Shown: positions 9,667 to 18,212 of the stretch, piece after piece | Numbering within the stretch: position 1 is the first letter of the stretch | Layout of the letters: each line of letters opens with the position of its first letter | NCBI RefSeq assembly: GCF_000423565.1 | Contig: NZ_AUIF01000011.1 | Span: 1-64,000 of the forward strand | Direction: 5' to 3' | DNA length: 64,000 bases | Source of the DNA: Runella zeae DSM 19591 | Lineage (GTDB): Bacteria; Bacteroidota; Bacteroidia; Cytophagales; Spirosomataceae | Translations under genes and position numbers: made by a program | Notes under the pieces: model-generated | Databases searched by the model: none | Told to the model about the DNA's origin: nothing | Seen by the model: only the letters and a program-made list of their open reading frames with translations

Positions 9667-9720
9667 TCTATTTTTAAATCAACGATGGATTCTGTTTTTT
9701 TTACAAAAATCTTTTTTCAT

Positions 9721-9739
9721 ATCTTATTGAACATAAGAT
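9721..9739 (+). terminator. Short hairpin downstream of glgB
   Basis: ATCTTAT and ATAAGAT form a perfect 7-bp stem with a TGAAC loop. It is A/T-rich and followed by further inverted sequence (TTGAATTCAA at 9742-9751) rather than a T-run, so it is only a possible terminator. Confidence 0.3.
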
Positions 9740-9858
9740 GATTGAATTCAATAAAAATAAATAGTTATTAGTTTCATCTTATTTATTGAAATTTTTATGT
9801 CTTTCTTGGCGTTAATTCAAATGTAGGGTTTATACACTAAACATTAACATACATTGCC

Positions 9859-10095
9859 ATGAAAGACCGTATCTTGACCATCCTAGAAGAATTTGGCGTA
9901 GAGCGCCGTACCGTAACTGATCAGGTTCATTTTGTCAAAGATTTGGGCTTCGATAGCCTCGATACCGTAGATTTGATGATGAAACTTGAGCAGGAATTTG
10001 GACTTCGCATTCCAGATGAAGACTATCATAAACTCACTACTATGAGTAAATTGATGCAATATTTGGAAGAAGAACAAAACGTCGCTATGGCCTAA
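9859..10095 (+). CDS. Acyl carrier protein
   Basis: A 78-residue acidic four-helix protein with the phosphopantetheine motif LGFDSLDTVDLMM (attachment Ser33). It carries acyl intermediates for fatty-acid or related synthesis. It is slightly unusual in being alone: no fabF or fabD is adjacent, and a terminator follows directly, so I cannot say whether it is the housekeeping AcpP or a specialised copy. Length and motif match AcpP. Confidence 0.88.
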   Translation: MKDRILTILEEFGVERRTVTDQVHFVKDLGFDSLDTVDLMMKLEQEFGLRIPDEDYHKLTTMSKLMQYLEEEQNVAMA

Positions 10096-10121
10096 GAGGT
10101 CTTATTTCCAAACATTCATAG

Positions 10122-10156
10122 AGAGGATATAACTACCTAAGTTGTATCCTCTTTTC
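10122..10156 (+). terminator. Intrinsic terminator of the acyl carrier protein gene
   Basis: AGAGGATATAAC (10122-10133) pairs with GTTGTATCCTCT (10141-10152) as a 12-bp stem with one G-T wobble and a 7-base loop, followed by T's. It also argues against a TTG start for tadA at 10142, which would lie inside the stem. Confidence 0.85.
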
Positions 10157-10186
10157 ATATTTAGTTATTTCTTTTTGGATTTAGGT

Positions 10187-10633
10187 ATGCACCCTCTTTT
10201 TTCGGACGAATATTACATGCAAATGGCGCTTTATGAGGCCGAAGCTGCCGCCGAAGCGGGCGAAATCCCCGTGGGAGCCGTTGTGGTGTGCCAAAATCGC
10301 GTGATTGCGAAGACCTTCAACCACACCGAAAAACTCTCCGACGTCACGGCTCATGCCGAAATCCTTGCCATCACCGCCGCCGCCGAATACTTAGGAAGCA
10401 AATACCTCAAAGATTGCACACTCTATGTGACCCTCGAACCCTGTGTAATGTGTGCAGGAGCGCTTTATTGGTCTCAAATCAGCAAAATTGTATATGGTGC
10501 TTCCGACGAAAAACGCGGCTTTTCGCTCATTCAACCTTCTATTTTACATCCAAAAACTATCGTTAAAAAAGGCGTTTTAGAGGTAGAAATATCCCAATTG
10601 TTGAAGAAATTTTTCCTCAAGCTGCGAACGTAA
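10187..10633 (+). CDS. tadA: tRNA-specific adenosine deaminase
   Basis: A 148-residue zinc deaminase of the CDA fold that converts A34 to inosine in tRNA-Arg(ACG). The zinc site is HAEI (with the catalytic Glu) and PCVMCAGAL; the substrate-loop segment YGASDEKRGFSL fits TadA rather than cytidine or guanine deaminases. ATG at 10187 gives the family N-terminus (DEYYMQMALYEAEAAAEAGE); a TTG at 10142 would start inside the upstream terminator. Related nucleoside deaminases are the main alternative. Confidence 0.88.
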   Translation: MHPLFSDEYYMQMALYEAEAAAEAGEIPVGAVVVCQNRVIAKTFNHTEKLSDVTAHAEILAITAAAEYLGSKYLKDCTLYVTLEPCVMCAGALYWSQISKIVYGASDEKRGFSLIQPSILHPKTIVKKGVLEVEISQLLKKFFLKLRT

Positions 10634-10699
10634 TCGGCTGGCATGGTGTTTTGGAGTCGAATCTTAATTTTTTAAAACTTCATAAATTCAATATCTACT

Positions 10700-11302
10700 A
10701 TGGCTTTTACATTAGCTCCTTTGCCCTACGCCTCTGATGCGTTAGAGCCTCATTTTGACCAAGCTACCATGGAAATCCACCACGGTCGTCATCATAATAC
10801 CTACGTTACCAACCTCAATAACGCGGTAGCAGGTACCCCCAACGAAGATAAAAGCTTAGAAGAATTGGTAGCCAATGCGGGTGCTATTTCACCAGCAGTA
10901 CGCAACAACGGCGGTGGTCACTGGAATCACACTTTCTTTTGGGGAATTTTGTCGCCCAACGGCGGTGGAGAACCCGTAGGTGCTTTGGCTGAAGCTATTG
11001 ATGCAAAATTTGGCTCATTCAGCGCTTTCAAAGATGAATTCAAAAAAGCAGCGCTTGGCCGCTTTGGCTCAGGATGGGCATGGCTTATCAAAACCGAAGA
11101 TGGAGGCGTAGCGATTACTTCTACTCCTAACCAAGACAATCCTTTGATGGACATCGCCGATGTAAAAGGAACCCCTATCATCGGACTTGATGTATGGGAG
11201 CACGCTTATTATTTGAAATACCAAAACAAACGCCCTGATTACGTGGATGCGTTTTGGAATGTAGTAGATTGGAACGTAGCAGAAGCTAATTTTCAAGGCT
11301 AA
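10700..11302 (+). CDS. Superoxide dismutase, Fe/Mn family
   Basis: A 200-residue enzyme converting superoxide to peroxide and oxygen in the cytoplasm. The metal ligands are visible: His27 in MEIHHGRHH, the histidine in [10 protein letters not shown], and Asp/His in [20 protein letters not shown]. The NQDNPLM segment and GGGEP loop are typical of the Mn/cambialistic type, but metal choice cannot be fixed from sequence alone, so I give no sodA/sodB symbol. It is flanked by its own strong terminator. Confidence 0.93.
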   Translation: MAFTLAPLPYASDALEPHFDQATMEIHHGRHHNTYVTNLNNAVAGTPNEDKSLEELVANAGAISPAVRNNGGGHWNHTFFWGILSPNGGGEPVGALAEAIDAKFGSFSAFKDEFKKAALGRFGSGWAWLIKTEDGGVAITSTPNQDNPLMDIADVKGTPIIGLDVWEHAYYLKYQNKRPDYVDAFWNVVDWNVAEANFQG

Positions 11303-11329
11303 GTAACCTTTTAAGATAAAACCTATAGC

Positions 11330-11379
11330 TACGGCGACAAACTGTGTAAAACGGCAGTTTGTCGCCGTAATTATTTTTT
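11330..11379 (+). terminator. Strong intrinsic terminator after superoxide dismutase
   Basis: TACGGCGACAAACTG (11330-11344) and CAGTTTGTCGCCGTA (11355-11369) are perfect 15-bp complements with a 10-base loop, followed by ATTATTTTTT. Confidence 0.92.
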
Positions 11380-11470
11380 AAAGTTCCATCATATAATATT
11401 GCAACGCCCTCACTCTCAAACACGTAAGACCGTTAGATAAACTTATTGGGGTTTGTTTGTGTTTTCCCCT

Positions 11471-11478
11471 TAAATTTG
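11471..11478 (+). promoter_or_regulatory. Candidate Bacteroidota -7 element upstream of clpX
   Basis: TAAATTTG matches the Bacteroidota primary-sigma -7 consensus TAnnTTTG, 40 bases before the clpX ATG. A -33 TTTG at 11452 is spaced only 15 bases away (19 expected), so the match is partial. Confidence 0.35.
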
Positions 11479-11518
11479 CAATCATCAAAATCTTAATTTG
11501 TTCACATTGACACCTTCC

Positions 11519-12757
11519 ATGGCAGCAATAAATTGTTCTTTTTGCGGTAGGCGCAAAAACGAGGTTCAACTTCTCCTTTCTGGAATTGATGCCCATATCT
11601 GTAATTTCTGCATCGAACAGGGCTATGGCGTAGTTCAGGAGGAATTGTATCCTAAAAAGAAAAAGGAAAAAACGAGCACACCTAAGTTCAACCTTGTCAA
11701 ACCCCTTGAAATCAAACGCTATCTTGACCAGTATGTGATTGGTCAAGATGAAGCCAAGAAAACCTTATCTGTAGCGGTGTACAATCACTACAAACGCCTC
11801 ATGCAGCCCAAATCTCAGGATGAGGTGACTATCGAAAAAACCAACATCATCATGGTGGGTGAAACAGGTACAGGTAAAACTTACTTGGCACGTACCATTG
11901 CGAAGATGTTGCAAGTGCCTTTTTGTATTGCTGATGCGACCGTGGTCACCGAAGCCGGTTATGTGGGCGAAGACGTAGAAACGATTCTGACCCGCCTTCT
12001 TCAAGCGGCAGATTACAACGCCGAAGCCGCCGAAAGAGGTATTGTGTTTATTGATGAAATCGACAAAATAGCCCGCAAAAGCGATAATCCTTCTATCACT
12101 CGTGATGTGAGCGGCGAAGGAGTACAGCAAGCCCTCCTCAAGCTATTGGAAGGGTCTATCGTAAACGTTCCGCCCCAAGGAGGCCGTAAACACCCCGACC
12201 AAAAACTCATCCCACTCAATACCGAAAATATCCTTTTCATTTGTGGTGGAGCTTTTGATGGTATCGAGCGCCATATTGCCAAACGTATCAACTCCCGTCC
12301 CATAGGATTTACCAACGACCGCCGTTTGGGTGAGATTTTTGATAAAGGCAATTTCCTGAGATATGTAGCAGCGCAAGACCTTAAGTCTTTTGGTTTGATT
12401 CCAGAATTGATAGGCCGTCTTCCAGCATTGACTCACCTCAACCCGCTTGATGCTGATGCCTTGCGTCAAATTTTGACAGAGCCTAAAAATGCCCTCACCA
12501 AACAATACCAAAAATTGTTTGCGATGGAAGGCATCAAACTAAATTTTGACGAAGACGTACTAGAATACATTGTAGCTCAGGCACTTACTTACAAATTAGG
12601 GGCTAGAGGATTACGGTCAATTTGCGAAGCTATCATGACCGATGCTATGTTTGACCTTCCTTCGATGAAAGATGTTACGGAGTTTACACTTACGCTTGAT
12701 TATGCTCGTGAAAAATTTGAGCGTTCCTCGCTGTATGTGCTAAAATCTGTTGCTTAG
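11519..12757 (+). CDS. clpX: ATP-dependent Clp protease ATP-binding subunit ClpX
   Basis: A 412-residue AAA+ unfoldase that feeds tagged substrates to ClpP. The N-terminal zinc-binding domain has CSFCGRRK and CNFC (four cysteines). Then come Walker A GETGTGKT, pore loop GYVG, Walker [11 protein letters not shown], the [18 protein letters not shown] signature and a C-terminal lid. ATG at 11519 is chosen over an in-frame TTG seven codons earlier because the zinc domain begins right after it. No clpP lies next to it, unlike the clpP-clpX order of many bacteria. It is transcribed alone, with a terminator downstream. Confidence 0.95.
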   Translation: MAAINCSFCGRRKNEVQLLLSGIDAHICNFCIEQGYGVVQEELYPKKKKEKTSTPKFNLVKPLEIKRYLDQYVIGQDEAKKTLSVAVYNHYKRLMQPKSQDEVTIEKTNIIMVGETGTGKTYLARTIAKMLQVPFCIADATVVTEAGYVGEDVETILTRLLQAADYNAEAAERGIVFIDEIDKIARKSDNPSITRDVSGEGVQQALLKLLEGSIVNVPPQGGRKHPDQKLIPLNTENILFICGGAFDGIERHIAKRINSRPIGFTNDRRLGEIFDKGNFLRYVAAQDLKSFGLIPELIGRLPALTHLNPLDADALRQILTEPKNALTKQYQKLFAMEGIKLNFDEDVLEYIVAQALTYKLGARGLRSICEAIMTDAMFDLPSMKDVTEFTLTLDYAREKFERSSLYVLKSVA

Positions 12758-12781
12758 CATACCCCCATTTTTTTCTTTTTT

Positions 12782-12846
12782 GACTTTCCCAAGTTAATTC
12801 TACTCAAACAAAAAGAGTAAGATCATAACTTGGGAAGTCTTTTTTT
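12782..12846 (+). terminator. Intrinsic terminator after clpX
   Basis: GACTTTCCCAAGTTA (12782-12796) pairs with TAACTTGGGAAGTC (12826-12839) with one bulged base, around a second small stem TACTC/GAGTA (12801-12805, 12815-12819). A run of T's follows. Confidence 0.85.
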
Positions 12847-12884
12847 AGCTATATTCATCCCCACCAAAACACAGATTTTAGCGT

Positions 12885-13601
12885 ATGAAAACCTTAGTAC
12901 TTTTGCATGGCCACGGAGTTGACTCTAAAATATGGGAGCCTCTAAGCACAAAACTTTCCGATTACCAAGTACTCACTCCCGATTATTCATCAGAGGTAGC
13001 TTACCAAAGTATCGAAGCTTATGTCGATTGGCTCTATCAATGGCTGATTTCGGTGGGTGTTGAAAAATGCACTTTACTAGGTCATTCGATGGGAGGCTAT
13101 ATTGCCTTAGCTTTTGCCGAGAAATATCCTGATTTGTTAGAAGGCTTTGGTCTTTTTCATTCCACGGCCTATGCCGACGACGAAGCCAAAAAAGAACAGC
13201 GTAAAAAAACACTGGCATTTATGGAAAATCACGGAGCGGCAGCTTTTATCCGCCAATCAGGCCCTAACATGTATGCCGAAGAATTTGCCGAGAAAAACCC
13301 AGAAATCGTCAAAAATCACGTGGAGCGATATAGTCAACTTCCCACAGAGGCTGTCATTACGGGATTTAAAGCTATTATGAATCGCCCTGACCGTACCCAC
13401 ATACTTAGCGAAACCTCCCTTCCCGTTTTATTCATTTTTGGAAAACAAGATAAGCTCATTGTATTCGAAAAGAACATCGGCCTTTCCGAACTCCCCCCCA
13501 AAGCTTCTACGGTGATTTTGACCGAAGCAGGCCACATGGGCATGATTGAAGACACAGATGCTTGTGCAGACTCCATCAAAACTTTCCTAGAAACCAACTA
13601 A
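12885..13601 (+). CDS. Alpha/beta hydrolase
   Basis: A 238-residue alpha/beta-hydrolase. The oxyanion-hole region is LLHGHGVDSKIW (6-17), the nucleophile elbow is GHSMGG with Ser68, a probable acid Asp lies in IFGKQDKLI, and the catalytic His is in EAGHMGM. It resembles small esterases or MhpC/BioH-like hydrolases; the substrate is not predictable. No signal peptide, so cytoplasmic. It stands between clpX and the TerC-like gene, apparently as its own unit. Confidence 0.82.
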   Translation: MKTLVLLHGHGVDSKIWEPLSTKLSDYQVLTPDYSSEVAYQSIEAYVDWLYQWLISVGVEKCTLLGHSMGGYIALAFAEKYPDLLEGFGLFHSTAYADDEAKKEQRKKTLAFMENHGAAAFIRQSGPNMYAEEFAEKNPEIVKNHVERYSQLPTEAVITGFKAIMNRPDRTHILSETSLPVLFIFGKQDKLIVFEKNIGLSELPPKASTVILTEAGHMGMIEDTDACADSIKTFLETN

Positions 13602-13724
13602 GTGATTTTATCCGCTCATCTTCTCTGTATTGCCATTTGTCAATGTGGAAGAATCTACGGAACTTTGACCACTGTTTTGGGATTATGAGTCCGAAACAGT
13701 TCACAACTAACCCACGCGTAAGCG

Positions 13725-14795
13725 ATGATTTCTAACGAACTTCTATTTTTTGGAGCCTTCTCGCTCTTTGTTATCTTCATAATGCTCATCGACCTTGGTG
13801 TGTTCACCAAACAAAAAAGCCACATCGTTAGCTTCAAAGAAGCTGGGATTTGGAGCGCTGTTTGGGTAGCTTTATCGGTTGGTTTTTATTTTTTTATTAA
13901 AAACTACGGCTATTTGGTGCATGATGTCTCGGATCTGGAGCATCTTGAGGCTATTGTCAGCAAATATGCGAATCACCTGAAGCTAGTACCCGGCAATTTT
14001 GAAGAAAGTTTACAAATTTTTCAAAACAACATGGCCCTTGAATATATCACGGGCTATTTGGTGGAGTATTCTCTCTCGGCCGACAATATTTTTGTATTTA
14101 TTTTGATTTTTAGCTCTTTCGGAGTTCACGAAAAATTCTACAAAAAAGTACTCATCTGGGGGATTTCGGGGGCGGTATTACTCCGCTTTGTATTTATATT
14201 CGTAGGTGCAGCTTTGCTCCAAAAATTTGAATGGATTATTTATATCTTCGGTGCTTTTTTGGTATATACAGGTATCAAGATTTTGTTTCAAAAAGAAGAG
14301 GACGAACAAATCAATCCCAACGAGCATATTGCGGTAAAGTTTGCGTCTAAGTACTTCAATGTGTATAAAAGAAATGTCATTGATCATTTCTTTGTCTATC
14401 ACAAACGTTATAAAAAATGGTATATCACCCCCATTTTTGTGGTTGTGATTGTGATTGCTTTTACCGATTTGATTTTTGCGGTAGATTCTATTCCGGCCAT
14501 TTTTTCAATTACCAAAGACCCTTACATTGTATTTTTCTCCAATGTTTTTGCCATTATGGGGCTTCGCTCGATGTTCTTCTTTTTGTCGAGTATCATGGAC
14601 AAATTCCATTATCTCAAGCCTGGTCTTGGTATATTGCTGTCATACATAGGGATCAAAATGCTGGCTCACCACTACCTAGAGGCATGGGGCTTTAAAACGA
14701 TTTATTCGCTTTATATCATTGTGGGGATTTTATCGGTCGCCGTTATTGCGTCTCTCTTATTTCCTAAAAAACCCGAACCCGCAACGACCCCATGA
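13725..14795 (+). CDS. TerC/Alx family integral membrane protein
   Basis: A 356-residue polytopic protein with about nine hydrophobic helices, matching the TerC/Alx family. Members are implicated in tellurite resistance and in manganese/metal export or homeostasis. Family-typical acidic membrane motifs are present: LSADNIFVFILIFSSF in the first half and FTDLIFAVDSIPAIFSIT in the second. Its stop overlaps the start of the DUF952 gene (ATGA), so the two are probably translationally coupled. I do not infer tellurite resistance because no other ter gene is nearby. Confidence 0.87.
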   Translation: MISNELLFFGAFSLFVIFIMLIDLGVFTKQKSHIVSFKEAGIWSAVWVALSVGFYFFIKNYGYLVHDVSDLEHLEAIVSKYANHLKLVPGNFEESLQIFQNNMALEYITGYLVEYSLSADNIFVFILIFSSFGVHEKFYKKVLIWGISGAVLLRFVFIFVGAALLQKFEWIIYIFGAFLVYTGIKILFQKEEDEQINPNEHIAVKFASKYFNVYKRNVIDHFFVYHKRYKKWYITPIFVVVIVIAFTDLIFAVDSIPAIFSITKDPYIVFFSNVFAIMGLRSMFFFLSSIMDKFHYLKPGLGILLSYIGIKMLAHHYLEAWGFKTIYSLYIIVGILSVAVIASLLFPKKPEPATTP

Positions 14796-15094
14796 TTTAT
14801 CACCTCGTAAGTCCAGCGTATTGGGCACAGTTTGAGCAAGAGGCCACCTACATTAGCGAGTCTCTTGCCACCGAAACTTTCATCCATTGTAGCCGACACG
14901 AGCAGATTGCTGGGGTACTAGAGCGCTTTTATGGCGATGTTTCAGAGTTGCTATTACTTCACATTGATGAGACAAAGCTCACATCGCCGCTTTTGTACGA
15001 AGCTGTACCGGATAGTACCGAAACTTTTCCACACGTTTATGGGCCGATTAACCGAGAGGCGATTGTAAAAATAAGTTGGGGCAAGCGAAGTTAG
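14792..15094 (+). CDS. DUF952 family protein
   Basis: A 100-residue soluble protein fitting DUF952. Typical features are the YHLVSPAYWAQF start, the FIHCS segment, the LLLLHIDETKL strand and the FPHVYGPINREAIVKI end. The family resembles an ADP-ribosyltransferase-like fold, but no biochemical role is established to my knowledge. It overlaps the TerC-like gene by 4 bases and converges with the histidine kinase gene 15 bases away. Confidence 0.82.
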   Translation: MIYHLVSPAYWAQFEQEATYISESLATETFIHCSRHEQIAGVLERFYGDVSELLLLHIDETKLTSPLLYEAVPDSTETFPHVYGPINREAIVKISWGKRS

Positions 15095-15109
15095 GGATGA
15101 TTTGCTTTT

Positions 15110-16450
15110 TTACTCTGCTCCCCGCAGCACCATCACAAAAGTAGTACCCTCGCCCACGGCCGACGAAACACTCAACTGTCCACCATGCTGCTGCATAATC
15201 TGACGAGACAGGCTTAGGCCAATCCCTGAGCCTGTTTTTTTGGTAGTATAAAAAGGAATAAAAATCCGCTCTAATGCTTCGGGTTCAATCCCTTGTCCAT
15301 TATCTGCCACCTCAATATACATACGCTGACTCATATCGGCATAAGCTTTGACTGTAAGGTGAGCATTGGGAATTTCCTCCAAAGCTTCAATAGCATTTTT
15401 CACTAAATTGATAAGGACCTGTTCGATTTGGTCGGCATCCGCTTTAAGGATGAGAGATTCGGGCAGTACTGTTACGGTAGTTTCGATAGAAGCATCTTGC
15501 AAGCCTTTCTGAAACAATTGTACAATCCTATTTAGCAACTCTTTGGCTGGAATATCTACTAAAACAGGCTTGGGAAGCGTCGTAAAATCACGGTAAGCAT
15601 TCACAAATTGGATGATGCCAGCACTGCGTTTTTGTAAAGTTTGGAGGGCTTCTTTTAAGTCTTGTACGCCTTCGTTTTCGGGTACTACGGGCAATATATC
15701 AAGCTCTACAATGTCTTTCATCGTACCTACAAGCGACAAAATCGGGGTCAAAGAATTCATGATTTCGTGGCGCAGTACCCTCGTTAGGTTTTGCCAAGCT
15801 TCGATTTCCTTCTGCTGCAATTCGGATTGAATATTTTGAAGCACCAAAATTTTCAATACTTTACCTCTCAGTTGGATTTGCGTAGCCTGTACCGATAATG
15901 GCTCATCGTCAGGCGTTTGATAGAGCTGTCTTACGCCAGTATGGAGATTTTCTACCAAAGTATACAGCTGCGGATGAGACTCTTTCAGGTCATCAAGCTG
16001 ACGTAGGCGATAGATATTGAGCATTTTAAGTGCGGCACTGTTGACCAGCTCTACGCGCCCTTGACCGCTAAAACTGATAAGTCCCGTACTGATGTGTTGA
16101 ACGATGGTATTGAGGTATTGTAAGTTTGCTTCTTTTTCGGCACGAGCCACCCTAAATGCCTCCAATACTTCATTGAATTGTTGATTGATTTCGCGAAAGC
16201 TATCGCCCATTTTGTCATCAGAACGAAATTTGATGGCAAAATCAGAATATCGCACCGACTCAAAAAAACGGGCGAGCTTGCGGTTGGTGTTGGTTACATA
16301 ATAATACAACTGAATCACCGCAATCAAACACACTAACCCTATCAGGGCAGAGAGTACCCATTGCTGCTGCGGAAAAAAATAAATCAAGGCCGATATGCTC
16401 GCCACTAGCCACAAAATCCGCCACAAAATCCCGATAGAAAAATGTCTCAT
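15110..16450 (-). CDS. Membrane sensor histidine kinase (NtrY/NtrB-like)
   Basis: A 446-residue kinase. Two N-terminal transmembrane helices (about 7-25 and 32-52) with almost no periplasmic loop suggest it senses within the membrane or cytoplasm. Then come a HAMP/linker-like helix (about 55-110), a PAS-like domain (about 110-215), an H-box with phospho-acceptor His228 (LRHEIMNSLTPI), and the ATPase domain with N-box INLVKNAIEAL, G1 VADNGQGI and G2 GSGIGLSLS. Its start overlaps the stop of the upstream sigma-54 activator by 4 bases, so the two form one two-component operon. I infer that it controls the adjacent transporter genes through that activator. Confidence 0.92.
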   Translation of the reverse strand: MRHFSIGILWRILWLVASISALIYFFPQQQWVLSALIGLVCLIAVIQLYYYVTNTNRKLARFFESVRYSDFAIKFRSDDKMGDSFREINQQFNEVLEAFRVARAEKEANLQYLNTIVQHISTGLISFSGQGRVELVNSAALKMLNIYRLRQLDDLKESHPQLYTLVENLHTGVRQLYQTPDDEPLSVQATQIQLRGKVLKILVLQNIQSELQQKEIEAWQNLTRVLRHEIMNSLTPILSLVGTMKDIVELDILPVVPENEGVQDLKEALQTLQKRSAGIIQFVNAYRDFTTLPKPVLVDIPAKELLNRIVQLFQKGLQDASIETTVTVLPESLILKADADQIEQVLINLVKNAIEALEEIPNAHLTVKAYADMSQRMYIEVADNGQGIEPEALERIFIPFYTTKKTGSGIGLSLSRQIMQQHGGQLSVSSAVGEGTTFVMVLRGAE

Positions 16451-17817
16451 AACCCGTATTTTTCCATGCGACGGTAGAGGGCTTGCCGCGACAGCCCTAA
16501 TTCTCGTGCGATTTCGGTAATGTTACCACTGTACTTTTTCATTGCTTTCACAATCAACTGTTTTTCCATTTCTTCGAGTTGGTATGTTTCCGAAAATTGC
16601 GATGCTTCCGTAAAAGCATTTTGGAAAAAGTCTTCGGGTTGTAAGGCATTTTGTTGGGTAAGAATTACCGCCCGCTCTACCGCACTTCTAAGCTCTCGCA
16701 CATTTCCGGGCCAATTATACCGTTGCAATTGTTTGACCAACGGCGCACTAAAAGTAGTAACTACGCGCTTGTACTGATGCCGATATTGCTTTAAGAAAAA
16801 CTCAGCCAAAGGCATAATATCTTCAGGGCGCTCTCTCAAAGCAGGCAAACGCAACTCAATGGTGTTGATACGATATAGCAAATCTTGACGAAACGCTCGC
16901 TCAGCTACCATTTGTCCAAGTGGCTGATTGGTAGCACATATAATCCTGACATCCACCTGTTTTGGTTTGTTGGAGCCTACCCTAGTTACGATGCGACTTT
17001 GTAAAACAGTCAGTAACTTGGCCTGCATTGGCAACGACAAATTGCCGATTTCGTCCAGAAAGAGAGTGCCGCCATTGGCTTCTTCAAAACGCCCCGCTCG
17101 GTCTTCTTTTGCATCAGTATAAGCACCTTTGACGTGCCCAAACAATTCGCCTTCAAACAAGCTTTCTGGAATAGCCCCCAAATCGACTGTCACAAAAGGC
17201 TTGTCGGCACGTTTGGATTTTTGATGAATCAACTGCGCCAAATCGCTTTTTCCCGTGCCATTTTCTCCCAAAATCAAGATGGTAGCATCCGTAACGGCTA
17301 CGCGCTCGGCGGTTTCGAAGAGCTGCTGCATGAGAGCACTTACAAATACCAAATTGATACTAGAGTTTTGGTGAGCAGGAGCGGCTTTGTGGGTAGTTAT
17401 GGGGGCAGCTAAACCCGCCTGTGCTTTATCATTGGCTCTTTTCTGAACTCCCGCTTGCATCGTAGCCAAGAGTTTGTCGTTTTCCCAAGGTTTCAACACA
17501 AAATCCATCGCTCCAGCTTTCATCGCTCTGACCGCCATTTCAACATCGCCAAACGCCGTAAAAAGAACCACCACCGCTAAGGGGTCAATATCCAATATCC
17601 GATCAAGCCAATCAAAGCCTTCTTTACCACTGATGACATCCCGCGTAAAGTTCATGTCAAGCAAGATGGCATCATAATCTCCATTGGTGACTAAAAAAGG
17701 AATTCGCTGCGGATTTTTTTCAATATCGACTTGGCTAAAATGACGCTTTAAAAGCAACTTAGCAGCACTAAGGACATCTACGTCGTCGTCAACAATTAAT
17801 ATTTTGGCTGTCTGCAT
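16447..17817 (-). CDS. NtrC-family sigma-54-dependent response regulator
   Basis: A 456-residue activator. The receiver domain spans 1-120 (acidic pocket Asp10-12, phospho-acceptor Asp54, Lys109). The AAA+ domain spans about 155-390 with Walker A GENGTGKS (184-191) and Walker B TLFLDE (251-256). A Fis-type helix-turn-helix ends the protein (NITEIARELGLSRQALYRRM). The sigma-54-contact loop, usually GAFTGA, reads GAYTDA (231-236). It binds enhancer sites and opens sigma-54 promoters. Paired 18-bp palindromes with sigma-54-like promoters lie directly upstream of the divergent adaptor gene and at five more places downstream; I infer these are its targets. rpoN itself is not in the window. Confidence 0.94.
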   Translation of the reverse strand: MQTAKILIVDDDVDVLSAAKLLLKRHFSQVDIEKNPQRIPFLVTNGDYDAILLDMNFTRDVISGKEGFDWLDRILDIDPLAVVVLFTAFGDVEMAVRAMKAGAMDFVLKPWENDKLLATMQAGVQKRANDKAQAGLAAPITTHKAAPAHQNSSINLVFVSALMQQLFETAERVAVTDATILILGENGTGKSDLAQLIHQKSKRADKPFVTVDLGAIPESLFEGELFGHVKGAYTDAKEDRAGRFEEANGGTLFLDEIGNLSLPMQAKLLTVLQSRIVTRVGSNKPKQVDVRIICATNQPLGQMVAERAFRQDLLYRINTIELRLPALRERPEDIMPLAEFFLKQYRHQYKRVVTTFSAPLVKQLQRYNWPGNVRELRSAVERAVILTQQNALQPEDFFQNAFTEASQFSETYQLEEMEKQLIVKAMKKYSGNITEIARELGLSRQALYRRMEKYGL

Positions 17818-17956
17818 TTGAGATATTTGTGAATGGACGATTTAATTTTTCGGTACAATCTTAAGAAGACTTTCTGTATTGTTTATTACCCAATTAGAGT
17901 GCCAAAATACGAAATCCCTCATTATCAAGCATTAAGAAATAGGGCTATTTTTATTC

Positions 17957-17995
17957 TTGTCCAAAGCCGTACAACGGTTGTCCGTTTTCGGACAA
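17957..17995 (+). promoter_or_regulatory. Tandem 18-bp activator sites (site A)
   Basis: Two inverted repeats: TTGTCCAAAGCCGTACAA (17957-17974) and TTGTCCGTTTTCGGACAA (17978-17995). Starts are 21 bp apart, two helical turns. The second is a perfect 7-bp palindrome. Its centre lies 64 bp before the -24 GG of the promoter at 18048. Proposed enhancer for the NtrC-type regulator encoded next door. Confidence 0.7.
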
Positions 17996-18047
17996 ATTGC
18001 CAAGCATTCTATAAAAATAAATCATTCATATACAGGCACTTATGTTT

Positions 18048-18064
18048 CTGGCACGGGTATTGGC
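18048..18064 (+). promoter_or_regulatory. Sigma-54-like promoter of the adaptor/ATPase operon
   Basis: CTGGCACGGGTATTGGC against YTGGCACGRNNNTTGCW: the -24 half is perfect, and the -12 GC reads GG at the normal 10-base spacing. Predicted start near 18075. Confidence 0.62.
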
Positions 18065-18212
18065 AGCATTGTAAATGTACTCATACAGCCATAAAAACAC
18101 GATTTGAAAATTAGTTTAGGTTAAGAGAAGCGTGAGCCAGACAAGGCGTTGTTATTAACAGCCATTTTGTTTACCATTTTTCTAAAAATTATTTTGCTTA
18201 AATTTATTTCAC

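Larger units (their letters stand above)
17818..18212. other. Divergent regulatory gap between the activator and adaptor genes
   Basis: About 395 bases without a gene. It holds the paired palindromes (17957-17995), a sigma-54-like promoter (18048-18064) and a roughly 135-base leader before the adaptor ATG. A 93-codon frame across 17833-18114 runs through these sites and has no protein character. Confidence 0.7.

Noticed and set aside
10142-10186. TTG start giving a longer TadA
   Set aside because: The TTG lies within the terminator stem of the acyl carrier protein gene and the extra residues are hydrophobic and unlike the family.
13725-14795. Tellurite resistance operon
   Set aside because: Only a TerC-like membrane protein is present; no terB, terD or terZ neighbours.
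17833-18114. 93-codon frame in the activator-adaptor gap
   Set aside because: Runs through both activator sites and the sigma-54-like promoter; no domain, signal peptide or plausible composition.
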